DNA of 64,000 nt from Paraburkholderia phenoliruptrix (GTDB lineage: Bacteria > Pseudomonadota > Gammaproteobacteria > Burkholderiales > Burkholderiaceae), in contig NZ_CADIKB010000001.1 of the NCBI RefSeq assembly GCF_902859825.1, positions 62,001 through 126,000 of the forward strand, written 5' to 3'. Below are positions 8,754-17,212 of this stretch, one piece after another. The stretch's first letter is position 1. Each line of letters opens with the position of its first letter. The notes under the pieces are model-generated. The model saw only the letters and a list, made by a program, of their open reading frames with translations, did no database searches and was not told the DNA's origin. Both the position numbers and the translations under genes were made by a program.

Positions 8754-9041
8754 ATGTCCCAATCCGGCAATGCAAGCGACAACAACTGGTCGGTCGCCGC
8801 AACCACGCATCGCACAGCGGGCGGCTTCGACTGCTCGATCCAGCTTTGTCATCAGACTGCGGCGGTGAATTTCAAACATGAGTTCATGCATAGCAGTGTC
8901 TTTCCGACCGAGCGCGAAGCCGTATTGGCCGGCTTGAGCGAAGGCTTGGAATGGGTTCGTCTGAAGATGTCGAATGCGCTCTCGCGTCCTTCTCGCACAT
9001 GTCATGCCGAGCCTGGGCGAGATCTGCATCACTCGCGGTGA
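8754..9041 (+). CDS. Hypothetical 95-residue protein
   Basis: A small soluble protein starting at ATG 8754 after a strong AAGGAGTGAG site, 76 bp downstream of the BON gene. The central part (FKHEFMHSSVFPTEREAVLA then GLSEGLEWVRLKM) resembles a compact alpha/beta fold seen in short uncharacterised Burkholderia proteins; the 77-residue protein at 48063-48296 has a similar FPT-x-x-E/DEA pattern. The C-terminal 20 residues are basic and low in structure. I do not recognise a function. It is probably the last gene of the hsp20-BON unit. Confidence 0.6.
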   Translation: MSQSGNASDNNWSVAATTHRTAGGFDCSIQLCHQTAAVNFKHEFMHSSVFPTEREAVLAGLSEGLEWVRLKMSNALSRPSRTCHAEPGRDLHHSR

Positions 9042-9078
9042 ACGCGCGCGGTAGGGTCGATTGGCGCACCGCCTTCGG

Positions 9079-9119
9079 CTGATCCACGTCAAACGGCGGG
9101 TCGTCGCGCGGACTAACCT
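9079..9119 (+). promoter_or_regulatory. Fnr/Anr-type promoter of the CBS-BON gene
   Basis: The box CTGATCCACGTCAA (9079-9092) matches TTGAT-N4-ATCAA at eight of ten positions. Exactly 21 bp later TAACCT (9114-9119) is a -10-like hexamer. The left half-site is weaker than in the neighbours, but the spacing is identical. The predicted start, near 9126, is about 75 bp upstream of the CBS-BON gene. Confidence 0.55.
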
Positions 9120-9199
9120 TCAACCAGGGCTCAGCGGCATGTCCGGACTGCGGAAACGGCCTGGCCCCAACTCATCAGCAAGCAGCCAGGAGGCCTACC

Positions 9200-9889
9200 A
9201 TGCTCGCATCCGATGTCATGACCACCAACGTCGTCACGGTCAGCCCCGCGATGGCCGTGCGGGACGTCGCCCGAATCTTCGTCGAAAACGGCATCAGCGG
9301 CGCGCCGGTACTTGATGCAAACGGCGACGTCGCCGGCATGATCACCGAAGGCGATCTGCTTCGCCGCAGCGAAATCGGCACGGACGAGCGCAAGCGCCGT
9401 TCGTGGCTCGATTTCTGGTCCGCGAGCCATGAGGCGCGGGACTACATCAAGACGCACGCGGCCACAGTGCGCGACGTGATGACCACCGACGTGGTGTCCG
9501 TGACCCCGGAGACACTGCTGAGCGAAGTAGCTGAAATTCTCGAGACACGGCATATCAAGCGGTTGCCGGTAATGCGGGCTGGACGGCTCGCCGGCATCGT
9601 CAGCCGCGCCAATCTCGTGCAGGCGCTCGCCAGCTCTCCGCCGGCGCGCTCCTTGGCGGCGACACTTCCGGATGCCGCGATCCGCGCGTTGTTGATGGGG
9701 GAACTGGCGGGGCAACCATGGAGTTTTGCCGGCCGCAACATGGTCGTGGCAGATGGCGTCGTGCACCTGTGGGGCGTGTTTCAATCGGGCGACGCTGTGG
9801 ATGCCGTTCGCGTCGCCGCGCAGAACGTTCCAGGCGTCAAGCGCGTGGAAGACCACACGCAACCCTATCAGATGATGCCGGGCATCTGA
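9200..9889 (+). CDS. CBS-pair plus BON-domain protein
   Basis: The 229-residue protein has two CBS motifs (residues about 3-57, MTTNVVTVSPAMAVRDVARI; and 88-145, MTTDVVSVTPETLLSEVAEI) followed by a C-terminal BON module (residues about 155-220, VVADGVVHLWGVFQSGDAVD). CBS pairs form a Bateman module that binds adenine nucleotides and reports energy charge; BON is a surface-binding module. The start ATG at 9200 follows AGGAGG. It has its own Fnr-type promoter and is followed 43 bp later by a phasin-like gene. A role as an energy-status sensor under low oxygen is inference. Confidence 0.88.
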   Translation: MLASDVMTTNVVTVSPAMAVRDVARIFVENGISGAPVLDANGDVAGMITEGDLLRRSEIGTDERKRRSWLDFWSASHEARDYIKTHAATVRDVMTTDVVSVTPETLLSEVAEILETRHIKRLPVMRAGRLAGIVSRANLVQALASSPPARSLAATLPDAAIRALLMGELAGQPWSFAGRNMVVADGVVHLWGVFQSGDAVDAVRVAAQNVPGVKRVEDHTQPYQMMPGI

Positions 9890-9932
9890 CGGCAATGGGT
9901 AGACCGGTTACGCATCTGCAACAGGAGGCGTG

Positions 9933-10286
9933 ATGACTCAGTTGATTCCCGGGACGTGGCTCCGTGCGCAAAGCGAAAGCATCGAGCAACTGTTCAATAT
10001 GACGAGGCGGTGCTGCGACACAGTGGGGCACATCACCGAGTTGAACCTGCATGCAGTCCGCTTCGCACTTGCGCAGAGCGAGGAAGCGTTCGTGCGGGCT
10101 TGCGCGGCGGGAAGTTTGCCGGAACTGTTGTGTCTGCCGACCCTGCTAGGATCGGCAGACTTCTCAGAGGCGCTGTCGTACGGCAAGCAGTACTGGAAAA
10201 TCCTGTCCGATCTCGAACCGGATGCCGTGCCGTCGGTGCCCGCTCGTCTTGCCGCGCAACGACCGCACCTTCTTTCGGACAGGTGA
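9933..10286 (+). CDS. Phasin-like protein
   Basis: The 117-residue, mostly helical protein resembles the phasin_2 family (poly-3-hydroxybutyrate granule proteins) in length, in amphipathic helices and in the N-terminal WLRAQSESIEQLFNMTRRC region. AGGAGG at 9923-9928 supports ATG 9933 over the overlapping GTG at 9930. Phasins coat storage granules, and PHB metabolism is a reductant sink when oxygen is scarce. It is shorter than typical PhaP (about 180-190 residues), so the granule role is uncertain. It is probably cotranscribed with the CBS-BON gene 43 bp upstream. Confidence 0.55.
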   Translation: MTQLIPGTWLRAQSESIEQLFNMTRRCCDTVGHITELNLHAVRFALAQSEEAFVRACAAGSLPELLCLPTLLGSADFSEALSYGKQYWKILSDLEPDAVPSVPARLAAQRPHLLSDR

Positions 10287-10358
10287 ATCAGCTCGCGGGT
10301 GCTGGACACGTGAACTCGTCTGGATTGTTGACACCGAGACCTGCGTGGCCGCCTCGCA

Positions 10359-10646
10359 GTGCGGCTGCGGGATGCGCCTACCCGGGACATCGAATCATCG
10401 AGCAGTTCACGAAGCTCAGTTGTGCAGATCTATCGGGCGATATCTTTTGACTGTTTGCCCGCGGCTGCGGAGAAGCGGTATGCCGACTTATGCATCAGCG
10501 CCAGCGATGTTGCAATCCCGCGTGAGGGAATCGTCGTCGCCGTGCGCGGCGCCATTCTGGATGTCAGTTTCGATGGTGCCGCGCTGCCGGCGGTCGGCGA
10601 GGCTCTCGTCGTCATGCCCGGCGATCTCGCGCCGGTCCGCCGCTGA
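10359..10646 (+). pseudogene. Remnant of an F1-ATPase beta subunit N-terminus
   Basis: The last 40 residues of this frame (EGIVVAVRGAILDVSF, DGAALPAVGEALVV) match the N-terminal beta-barrel start of ATP synthase beta subunits, in particular the alternative N-ATPase AtpD of Burkholderia-type bacteria. The frame stops 30 residues into the domain, and nothing of the nucleotide-binding domain follows in the 130 bp before the convergent pfkB gene. There is no clear start codon or ribosome site. It looks like a deletion remnant of an N-ATPase operon, or the scar left by its loss. Confidence 0.5.
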
Positions 10647-10773
10647 AGTTCAAGCGCATTTGAGCGAGACGTAACGGGCAGAGCGTGCGACGGCGGCAAG
10701 CCGCTACCGGAGCAGACCGGACGCCGGCCCATCCGTCGCCCGCTGCGCCGTTGCCGGTCCGCCATCTCGCCGG

Positions 10774-11706
10774 TCAGCCGATGGATATCTCCCGATAAAG
10801 CCGCTCGATTTCGCCGCGCTCGCAAAGCGCTGTGCCGGCACCAAGCAATGTCGCCGCCGCCGCCGCCATGCCGTAGCGAAACGCTTCGTCGATGCCCGCA
10901 TTGCGGTTCAAGGCCCAGATCAGCGCGCCAACAAAGCTGTCACCCGCACCAATAGAGCTGCACACCTTAGTCGGCAGTGCAGCCGCCCTCAAGCACCGGT
11001 CTTCGGTGACCAGCAGCGCACCACGTTCGCCGAGCGTCACCGCCACCATTCGCGCCTGGCCTGCACGCACGATATGCTGTGCTGCGCCAATCCATTCCGA
11101 CTCATCGATGAGCGGCTGTCCCGTGAGTTCGCGCAGCTCACCAAGGCTCGGCTTGACGAGCCAGACGCCTGCGTCGAGCGCCGCGCCAAGTGCCGGGCCT
11201 GATGTGTCGAGGACGGCCCGCGTGCCTCGCGCGGCAGCGAGGCGGGCAAGCCGCGCGTAGATGTCGACCGGTGCGCCAGGAGGCAGGCTGCCGCTCATTA
11301 CCAGATAGCGCGGCGCTACCTGCAGCGCGTCGAACTCATCGATACACCGCTGCCATTCAGTCGTGGCGAGCGTTGGACCTGGAAGGACAAAGCGATATTC
11401 GAGGCCGCTGCACTGCTCGAGGACCGAGAAATTTTCTCGGGTCTCTCCGGTAATCGCGATACCGACGCCCACGAAAGCCTCGGCGTCGAGCAGTTGTCCG
11501 AGCATCACGCCGGTTGCACCTCCGGCAACGTAGAAGCCGGTGCAGTCCCCGCCGAGGCGTTGTATCACGCGGGCCACATTGATACCGCCGCCGCCGGGAT
11601 CGCGGCGCGCCGCGCTGCATCTGAGCTTGCGCGTATCGACCACCCGTTCGATCGCCGTCGCCACATCGACAGCCGGGTTCAGCGTGATGGTGACAATTTC
11701 AGGCAT
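10774..11706 (-). CDS. PfkB-family phosphofructokinase/tagatose-6-phosphate kinase-like
   Basis: The 310-residue ribokinase-fold sugar kinase carries the N-terminal substrate motif (TITLNPAVDVATAIERVV), the glycine-rich GGGGINVARVIQRLGG, and the C-terminal PfkB signature SSIGAGDSFVGALIWAL with the catalytic Asp. The family phosphorylates fructose-6-P, fructose-1-P or tagatose-6-P; a LacC/PfkB-like 6-phosphofructokinase role is the best guess. ATG 11706 lies inside the end of ppsA (its TGA is at 11701-11699), giving an 8-base overlap and probable translational coupling. It is the last gene of a three-gene unit behind the Fnr-type promoter at 14842-14882. Confidence 0.85.
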   Translation of the reverse strand: MPEIVTITLNPAVDVATAIERVVDTRKLRCSAARRDPGGGGINVARVIQRLGGDCTGFYVAGGATGVMLGQLLDAEAFVGVGIAITGETRENFSVLEQCSGLEYRFVLPGPTLATTEWQRCIDEFDALQVAPRYLVMSGSLPPGAPVDIYARLARLAAARGTRAVLDTSGPALGAALDAGVWLVKPSLGELRELTGQPLIDESEWIGAAQHIVRAGQARMVAVTLGERGALLVTEDRCLRAAALPTKVCSSIGAGDSFVGALIWALNRNAGIDEAFRYGMAAAAATLLGAGTALCERGEIERLYREISIG

Positions 11707-14143
11707 GATCACGCGGTCTCATGGCATCGGTTCCGGTGTATGCCTCTGCTACGGAAGCTCGTGGTGTGGCGGCCTCGGCGGCGGCAACGCGCTCTTTGAC
11801 CGCAATGAAGCTATCCGGGGTCACTGAGATCGAATCGATGCCGCATGAGACGAGAAAGCCCGCAAACTCCGGGTGATCGCTCGGCGCCTGGCCGCATAGG
11901 CCGATGTGTGCGCCGGCCTCGTGCGACTCCGCAACGACACGCTCGATCATCCATCTCACTGCCTCGTCCTGTTCGTCGAACAACTCGGCGAGTTCAACGG
12001 AATCCCGATCCACGCCGAGCGTCAACTGCGTCAGATCGTTGCTGCCTATCGAGAATCCATCGAAGCGTTGTGCGAAAGCCCGGGCGAGGATCACGTTGGA
12101 CGGAATCTCGCACATGACATACACCTGAAGGCCGTTCTCTCCACGTTTTAGTCCGTTTTGCGCCATGACTTCAAGCACGCGATCGGCTTCTTTCGTCGAC
12201 CGGCAGAAGGGAATCATCACGATTACATTGTCGAAGCCCATCTGGTTGCGAAGTCGGCGAATAGCCTGGCACTCCAGAGCAAAACCGTCCCGGTAACGCT
12301 CCGAGTAATAGCGCGACGCCCCGCGGAATCCGAGCATCGGATTCTCTTCCTTTGGTTCGAAGTCCGATCCCCCGATGAGATTGGCATATTCGTTTGTTTT
12401 GAAGTCGCTCATGCGAACGATGACAGGGTGCGGATACTGAACGGCGGCAATCCTTCCCAGACCGCGGGCAAGCTGCTCCACGAAATACCCGGTCCGCGGT
12501 TCATAGCCGGCGGTCAATTCGGCGATGGCCCGCCTCGCGGCTTCGTTGCTCAGCGCATCGTAGTGGACAAGGGCCATCGGATGAATCCTGATATGGTTGC
12601 TCACCACGAACTCCATGCGGGCGAGGCCGACACCATCGGCCGGAACGCGCCACCAGCGGAACGCGGCAGCTGGATTCGCGAGGTTCAACATGACCTTGAT
12701 GCGCGTCGGCGGAATGCCTCTGAAATCGATATCTTCGACCTTGTATTCCGCCGTGCCTTCGTACACGAATCCCTCCCGCCCTTCGGCGCAGGATACGGTC
12801 ACCTTCTGCTCGTCGTGCAGCAGACGGGTTGCATTGCCGGCGCCGACAATGGCCGGAAGGCCGAGTTCGCGACTCACTATGGCCGCGTGCGAAGTACGGC
12901 CGCCGTGATCGGTGACGATCGCAGCGGCGCGCCTCATAAGCGGCACCCAGTCGGGGTCTGTATTGGTCGTCACGAGAATGGCGCCGTCGACGAAACGCGC
13001 GGAATCGCGCGGACTGTCGATTACACAGACGGGGCCCACCGCGACCGCTTCGCCGATGCTCACGCCGGACACCAGCTTGCGGCCCGTCTTCCCGATCCGA
13101 TAGGTCTTGACGGCGCTTGCTTCCTTGCGCGATTCAACGGTTTCCGGCCGTGCCTGTACGATGAAGATGTCTCCGGTGCGCCCATCTTTCGCCCATTCAA
13201 TGTCCATCGGCTGTCCGTAATGTTCTTCGATTGCGCACGCCCATCGTCCGAGGCAGAGTATTTCCTCGTCCGTAAGTACGAACGCGGCGCGCTCCGCCCG
13301 GGACGTCGGCACATTCCGCGTGGGCCGCTCAGGTTCGTCCGTGTACACAAACTTGAGCTCCTTGTTGCCTCGCTTCTTTTCGACGATGGGCGAGTACCCG
13401 GACTGTGCCAGAAGAGGTTTGAACACCTCGTACTCGTCGGGATCCACTGTGCCTTGTACGACGTTTTCTCCGAGTCCCCATGCTGCATTGATCAGGACAA
13501 TTTTCTCGAATCCGGTTTCCGTATCAATGGAGAACATCACTCCCGCACCGGCCAGATCCGAGCGCACCATGCGTTGCACGCCGACGGAAAGCGCGACCCT
13601 CAGATGGTCAAAACCTTTTGCCTGCCGGTAGCTGATCGCACGGTCGGTGAAGAGCGACGCATAGCAGCGCCTGCACGCCTCGAGCAACGCACGCTCGCCC
13701 CTGACGTTAAGAAAGCTTTCCTGCTGCCCGGCAAAGCTGGCGTCGGGCAAGTCTTCAGCCGTCGCGCTCGACCGCACGGCGACGTCCGCATCGACGAGTC
13801 CGGCGTTGAGGCTTAAAGCAGCGTAGGCATTTCGAACGGCGCGAGCCGTTTCGTCGGGCCATTCGCCACGCATAATGGCGTGGCGAATGGCGAGTCCGGC
13901 TTCCGCCAAGGTGGTTTTTCCGTCTGCGAGTTCCGCGAGCGTGGCGGAAATAACGTGCATCAGGCCGTTCGCTTCGATGAAATGCCGATAGGCTGCAGCC
14001 GTGATCGCGAATCCGGGCGGCACCTTGATGCCGCGCGTTCCGAGATTCGCCACCATTTCACCTAATGAGGCATTCTTGCCGCCGACGCGATAAATGTCCG
14101 TGCGCCGCAGATTCGCGAACTCGACAACATGCTGCTCGTCCAT
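11699..14143 (-). CDS. ppsA: Phosphoenolpyruvate synthase
   Basis: The 814-residue protein has the three expected domains. The N-terminal PEP/pyruvate-binding domain shows VGGKNASLGEM, VRSSATAEDLPDASFAGQQE and ARPETVES. The central swivelling domain has the phosphohistidine motif GGRTSHAAIVSRELGLPAI. The C-terminal TIM barrel shows IPFCRSTKEADRV, SIGSNDLTQLTLGVDRDS and the active-site Cys in GLCGQAPSDHPEFA. The length is typical of PpsA. It converts pyruvate and ATP to PEP, AMP and phosphate for gluconeogenesis. Here it is paired with a PfkB kinase and preceded by an unknown gene under Fnr-type control, unlike housekeeping ppsA genes, so a specialised copy is likely. Confidence 0.95.
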   Translation of the reverse strand: MDEQHVVEFANLRRTDIYRVGGKNASLGEMVANLGTRGIKVPPGFAITAAAYRHFIEANGLMHVISATLAELADGKTTLAEAGLAIRHAIMRGEWPDETARAVRNAYAALSLNAGLVDADVAVRSSATAEDLPDASFAGQQESFLNVRGERALLEACRRCYASLFTDRAISYRQAKGFDHLRVALSVGVQRMVRSDLAGAGVMFSIDTETGFEKIVLINAAWGLGENVVQGTVDPDEYEVFKPLLAQSGYSPIVEKKRGNKELKFVYTDEPERPTRNVPTSRAERAAFVLTDEEILCLGRWACAIEEHYGQPMDIEWAKDGRTGDIFIVQARPETVESRKEASAVKTYRIGKTGRKLVSGVSIGEAVAVGPVCVIDSPRDSARFVDGAILVTTNTDPDWVPLMRRAAAIVTDHGGRTSHAAIVSRELGLPAIVGAGNATRLLHDEQKVTVSCAEGREGFVYEGTAEYKVEDIDFRGIPPTRIKVMLNLANPAAAFRWWRVPADGVGLARMEFVVSNHIRIHPMALVHYDALSNEAARRAIAELTAGYEPRTGYFVEQLARGLGRIAAVQYPHPVIVRMSDFKTNEYANLIGGSDFEPKEENPMLGFRGASRYYSERYRDGFALECQAIRRLRNQMGFDNVIVMIPFCRSTKEADRVLEVMAQNGLKRGENGLQVYVMCEIPSNVILARAFAQRFDGFSIGSNDLTQLTLGVDRDSVELAELFDEQDEAVRWMIERVVAESHEAGAHIGLCGQAPSDHPEFAGFLVSCGIDSISVTPDSFIAVKERVAAAEAATPRASVAEAYTGTDAMRPRDHA

Positions 14144-14247
14144 GTGCTACTCCTGTGCGAGCGCGATGGGCCACCGCTGCGCCGCAATTGCAGCAGCGGC
14201 GGCAGCGGTGCCCGCAACGCGAAGGGCCTGTAAGTCCTAACGCCGCG

Positions 14248-14721
14248 TCAGATCGAGATGAAACCCTGAAACATCCAGGGAAGCTGCAATTGCGACGGAT
14301 GGTGCGGCTCACTGAGCGGGCCAGTGCAGGAGCCCGAGAATCCCGGACTGCCGTCGGGCGAAAACGCTGGTACGAACGAATACGCACCGTTGATCGTCAC
14401 GAGGAAATCTGGGTTGAACCGGGACGGCGCGTAGATGGAAACACTGCGGAAAAACTGCCGCGACTCCGCATCCAGCACTGCATCCGCGGTGGATGTGACG
14501 ACGGGCTCAGCGGTGTCATAGTGCGCGGGCAAATCGTAGCGGGATGACCCGCACGTCACCGTCTCCGCCGCTGTGAACGCGAGTGGTACACCCGGATAGC
14601 GCAAGACGTGAACCGGCGGTGCCGCTGGACCTTCCGGCCCGACGACAAGCGGTGGATAGGCCCAGAGGGACAGTGTCAGCGGGTTAGTCCGCTGCGCGAA
14701 ATATTCAGTGAGCCAGTTCAT
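14248..14721 (-). CDS. Unknown 157-residue protein heading the ppsA-pfkB unit
   Basis: The start ATG at 14721 is preceded by AGGAG. No recognised domain. The sequence is rich in Pro, Ser and aromatic residues (LSLWAYPPLVVGPEGPAAPP; SFVPAFSPDGSPGFSGSC), has two Cys, and lacks a signal peptide or membrane segment. It lies 104 bp upstream of ppsA and 121 bp downstream of an Fnr-type -10, so it is the first gene of that transcript. The function is not recognised. Position suggests an oxygen-limitation role. Confidence 0.65.
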   Translation of the reverse strand: MNWLTEYFAQRTNPLTLSLWAYPPLVVGPEGPAAPPVHVLRYPGVPLAFTAAETVTCGSSRYDLPAHYDTAEPVVTSTADAVLDAESRQFFRSVSIYAPSRFNPDFLVTINGAYSFVPAFSPDGSPGFSGSCTGPLSEPHHPSQLQLPWMFQGFISI

Positions 14722-14841
14722 CGCGTCTCCTAGTTATGGGCTTCCGGACGTCGTCGCTCGAGCGCCTATCCCCTCAACCGGCCAAGGCCCCAGTGCGAGT
14801 AGCGGATTCATTCATGGCATACCGCTTTGCCGTATTGCTGC

Positions 14842-14882
14842 AGCATATGCGCGGTGCCCACGGTCCCGTTGACGTGCATCAA
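14842..14882 (-). promoter_or_regulatory. Fnr/Anr-type promoter of the unknown-ppsA-pfkB operon
   Basis: On the minus strand the box reads TTGATGCACGTCAA (14882-14869), nine of ten positions. Exactly 21 bp later is TATGCT (14847-14842), the best -10 match in the set. The predicted start near 14835 gives a leader of about 110 bases before ATG 14721. Confidence 0.7.
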
Positions 14883-14968
14883 TCGGAGGCTAGTCCGCTT
14901 GCCGGCCGGCAAGCACCGCGTCGGGGGTCATGTGCCCAGGCTGCTCCGGACTTGCGCCCGAAATGCGC

Positions 14969-15009
14969 TTGATTTACATCAATCGGCAGCCCGCCACGCG
15001 GACTAAGGT
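14969..15009 (+). promoter_or_regulatory. Fnr/Anr-type promoter of the second BON gene
   Basis: TTGATTTACATCAA (14969-14982) is a perfect TTGAT-N4-ATCAA consensus box. Twenty-one bp later is TAAGGT (15004-15009). The predicted start, near 15016, is 66 bases before ATG 15082. Only 86 bp separate it from the oppositely directed box at 14869-14882, so the two face outward from a shared control region. Confidence 0.8.
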
Positions 15010-15081
15010 TCACGCATCAGTTGCCGAATTGCAATCCATGGCGACATGCATCGCTGTGCGTCACGGTCGCAGGAGATATCG

Positions 15082-15732
15082 ATGAAATCAGACGAGGAAC
15101 TCAAGCGTGATGTCGAGCAGGAGCTGCTTTGGGATCCGGCATTCGACGCCAGAAACGTCACCGCTACAGTGCTCAACCGTATCGTAACCCTTGAAGGGTC
15201 CGTGCAAAGTTGTGCGCAAAAACTCGCAGTGCAGAAAGCGGTCCAAAGGGTCAGCGGCGCGCGTGCGGTTGTGCTCGACGTTGTGGTCCGTGCGCCTTCC
15301 CCGTTGAGGCACAGCGACGAAGACCTCGCGGCAGCAATTGTCTCGGCGCTGCAATGGCAGGAAGGTTTGCCCGACAACGCCATTCAGGTGATCGTGGAAC
15401 ACGGTTGCGTCACCCTGACAGGCGAGGTGCACTACGGGTTTCAGCGTCAGCTGGCCGAGGGGCTCGTGGCGCGGATGCGAGGCGTCGTCGGCGTCGCCAA
15501 TCAGATCAAGGTGCGAGTCGATCCGCTCGCTGCTGATATCAGCAAGGAGATCGCCGATGCATTGCGGCGGCGCTCGCGGCATGAGCAGGCTGGTATTTCC
15601 GTCGACGTGCGAGACGGTGTCGTCAGGTTGACTGGAGTAGTCGACTCATTACTTGACAAGCGCGTGGCTTGCGGCGTGGCGTGGTCGACGAAGGGAGTGC
15701 GATGGGTGGTCGACCAACTGGCCGTTGCCTAG
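15082..15732 (+). CDS. Triple BON-domain protein, second copy
   Basis: The 216-residue paralogue of the protein at 8027-8677 has the same length and almost the same first residues (MKSDEELKRDVEQELLWDP). The three BON cores read VTLEGSVQSCAQKLAVQKA, VTLTGEVHYGFQRQLAEGL and VRLTGVVDSLLDKRVACGV. The start ATG at 15082 follows AGGAGATATCG. It has its own consensus Fnr-type promoter. The two copies are clearly diverged rather than a recent duplication, which suggests selection to keep both. BON proteins bind membranes or other surfaces. No enzymatic motif is seen. Confidence 0.88.
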   Translation: MKSDEELKRDVEQELLWDPAFDARNVTATVLNRIVTLEGSVQSCAQKLAVQKAVQRVSGARAVVLDVVVRAPSPLRHSDEDLAAAIVSALQWQEGLPDNAIQVIVEHGCVTLTGEVHYGFQRQLAEGLVARMRGVVGVANQIKVRVDPLAADISKEIADALRRRSRHEQAGISVDVRDGVVRLTGVVDSLLDKRVACGVAWSTKGVRWVVDQLAVA

Positions 15733-16243
15733 TCACTGGGTAGACGCTATACCGGGGACAGGCTCAGCGCGCGAAAATTAACCCTCACACCGTTCGCTCT
15801 TTGCGCTGCTAGCGGTGCTTCAGCGACCTCGAACCTGAGAGTCAAGATCGAAAATCCCCGCCATCCTGGCGTCGTGTCTACTGAGCGAAACCGCGATAAT
15901 CAGATCCGGCCACCCGTTTAATCACCCGCGATTATCATGAACGATCATGCTTCTGTGCGCCACGATTGCAAGGCCGCGCCATAACGATTTTCGTCCTTGT
16001 GCTAGCCGGCTGCAGTCGGATCAACATGTCTTTGATACGTGTTTCAATTCGCAAGCCACATAAAAATAAACGAGAGGATAGGTCTCGGAAAAATACGGGC
16101 CTGGAACCGTTTTGCCTTTCGCCGATAAAATCAAGCTAAAGGACGCCAACATCGCGAGAATTTGAAGATTTCCATAAGGCCGCCGCCATACTGATAGCAA
16201 ATGAATGCTCGTTCGTCGCATCGTTCTGATACCGGGAGTGGAT
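15733..16243. other. Gene-free 510-bp stretch, AT-rich toward its end
   Basis: No convincing frame on either strand. A GATAATC/GATTATC inverted pair (about 15894-15938) is present but has no T-tract. From about 16020 base composition drops clearly in GC compared with neighbours and continues so into the methyltransferase gene, suggesting imported DNA. Confidence 0.4.
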
Positions 16244-17056
16244 ATGTACAGGCCCGTCGATCGACAGTTGGTTCCCGCGATTCATTTGAAGCAAGCCAAA
16301 GAAATCTACTCCAGGCTTTGCCGGGAATACGTGGCACACCGGAGGGGCGATGGCGAATATCTTGAGTATGTACGTTCGGTCATCGCCAACGATGCCAGCC
16401 TCGACCGCCATGTTCGCGTCTTCGAGATTTATGCGCCGTACATTCAGGACGGGATGAAAGTACTGGACTGGGGATGCCGGCATGCCCCAGATTCCTGCCT
16501 GTTACGTGCTCTTCATCGAGATATCACCATATATGGCTGCGATCTGTGCACCGAGGGCCAATTCCAGGAATTCCACGACTACGCGGAATTGTCGTTCACT
16601 CCTCTCAGCCACGAATATCTGCTGCCATACAGAGATAACGAATTCGACGCAGTCGTCGGCAGTGGCGTACTGGAGCATGTGGCCCGCGAACAGAAAAGTC
16701 TCGACGAGCTTTGGCGTGTCATCAAGGATAACGGACTGCTGGTGATTACGTTCTTGCCAAACAGATGGTCGCTGACTGAGAACGCTTGTCGACTCCTGAA
16801 GAAGCCCGAAGGCCATAATCGGTTATATAGTCTCGGCGACGCGAAGCGTCTATTTCTCAAGTCGGGCTTTGTGCCGGAAGTATGCGGCTACCATCAGTTC
16901 TTCCCGACGTTTGCAAAGGGCGTAAAGGGCGGCCGTGTTCTCAATACGCTCGCAAAACTCGGCATGAAACTGAATCGGCCTCTGGAGCGGGTACCGATTG
17001 CGAATGCTGTCTCGAGCAACCTGTTTTTCGTTCTTCGTCGAGTGCACGAGATGTAG
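16244..17056 (+). CDS. Class I SAM-dependent methyltransferase
   Basis: The 270-residue protein has the Rossmann SAM-binding core: motif I as MKVLDWGCRHAPDSCLL and motif IV as FDAVVGSGVLEHVAREQKSL, followed by WRVIKDNGLLVITFLPNRWS. This is the Methyltransf_11 pattern. GGGAGTGG before ATG 16244 supports this start over an ATG 39 bases upstream. The acceptor is unknown; the family methylates small molecules, lipids or sugars. The gene has lower GC and different codon use from its neighbours and sits between two Fnr-regulated units without a box of its own, so it may be a later insertion. Confidence 0.8.
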   Translation: MYRPVDRQLVPAIHLKQAKEIYSRLCREYVAHRRGDGEYLEYVRSVIANDASLDRHVRVFEIYAPYIQDGMKVLDWGCRHAPDSCLLRALHRDITIYGCDLCTEGQFQEFHDYAELSFTPLSHEYLLPYRDNEFDAVVGSGVLEHVAREQKSLDELWRVIKDNGLLVITFLPNRWSLTENACRLLKKPEGHNRLYSLGDAKRLFLKSGFVPEVCGYHQFFPTFAKGVKGGRVLNTLAKLGMKLNRPLERVPIANAVSSNLFFVLRRVHEM

Positions 17057-17212
17057 ACGGAAGACGGACACAAGAACCGGGCAATGCGGCTATCGGTGTG
17101 GCGACGCCGCGCCAGCCGAGCCGCGCAGTCAAAGTGGCGCTGACCGGGACAACCCATGTCGTCGGTGAGCAGAGCCGGAGTCATCGCGTGCAAATCTTCA
17201 ATGCGGAGTCGG

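Noticed and set aside
12158..13816. A 552-codon open frame on the plus strand
   Set aside because: It is the exact antisense of ppsA, whose family motifs are complete; such long shadows are normal in this high-GC DNA.
15890..15940. GATAATC/GATTATC inverted repeat as a terminator of the second BON gene
   Set aside because: Seven-bp AT-rich arms, a 30-base loop and no T-tract make it too weak.
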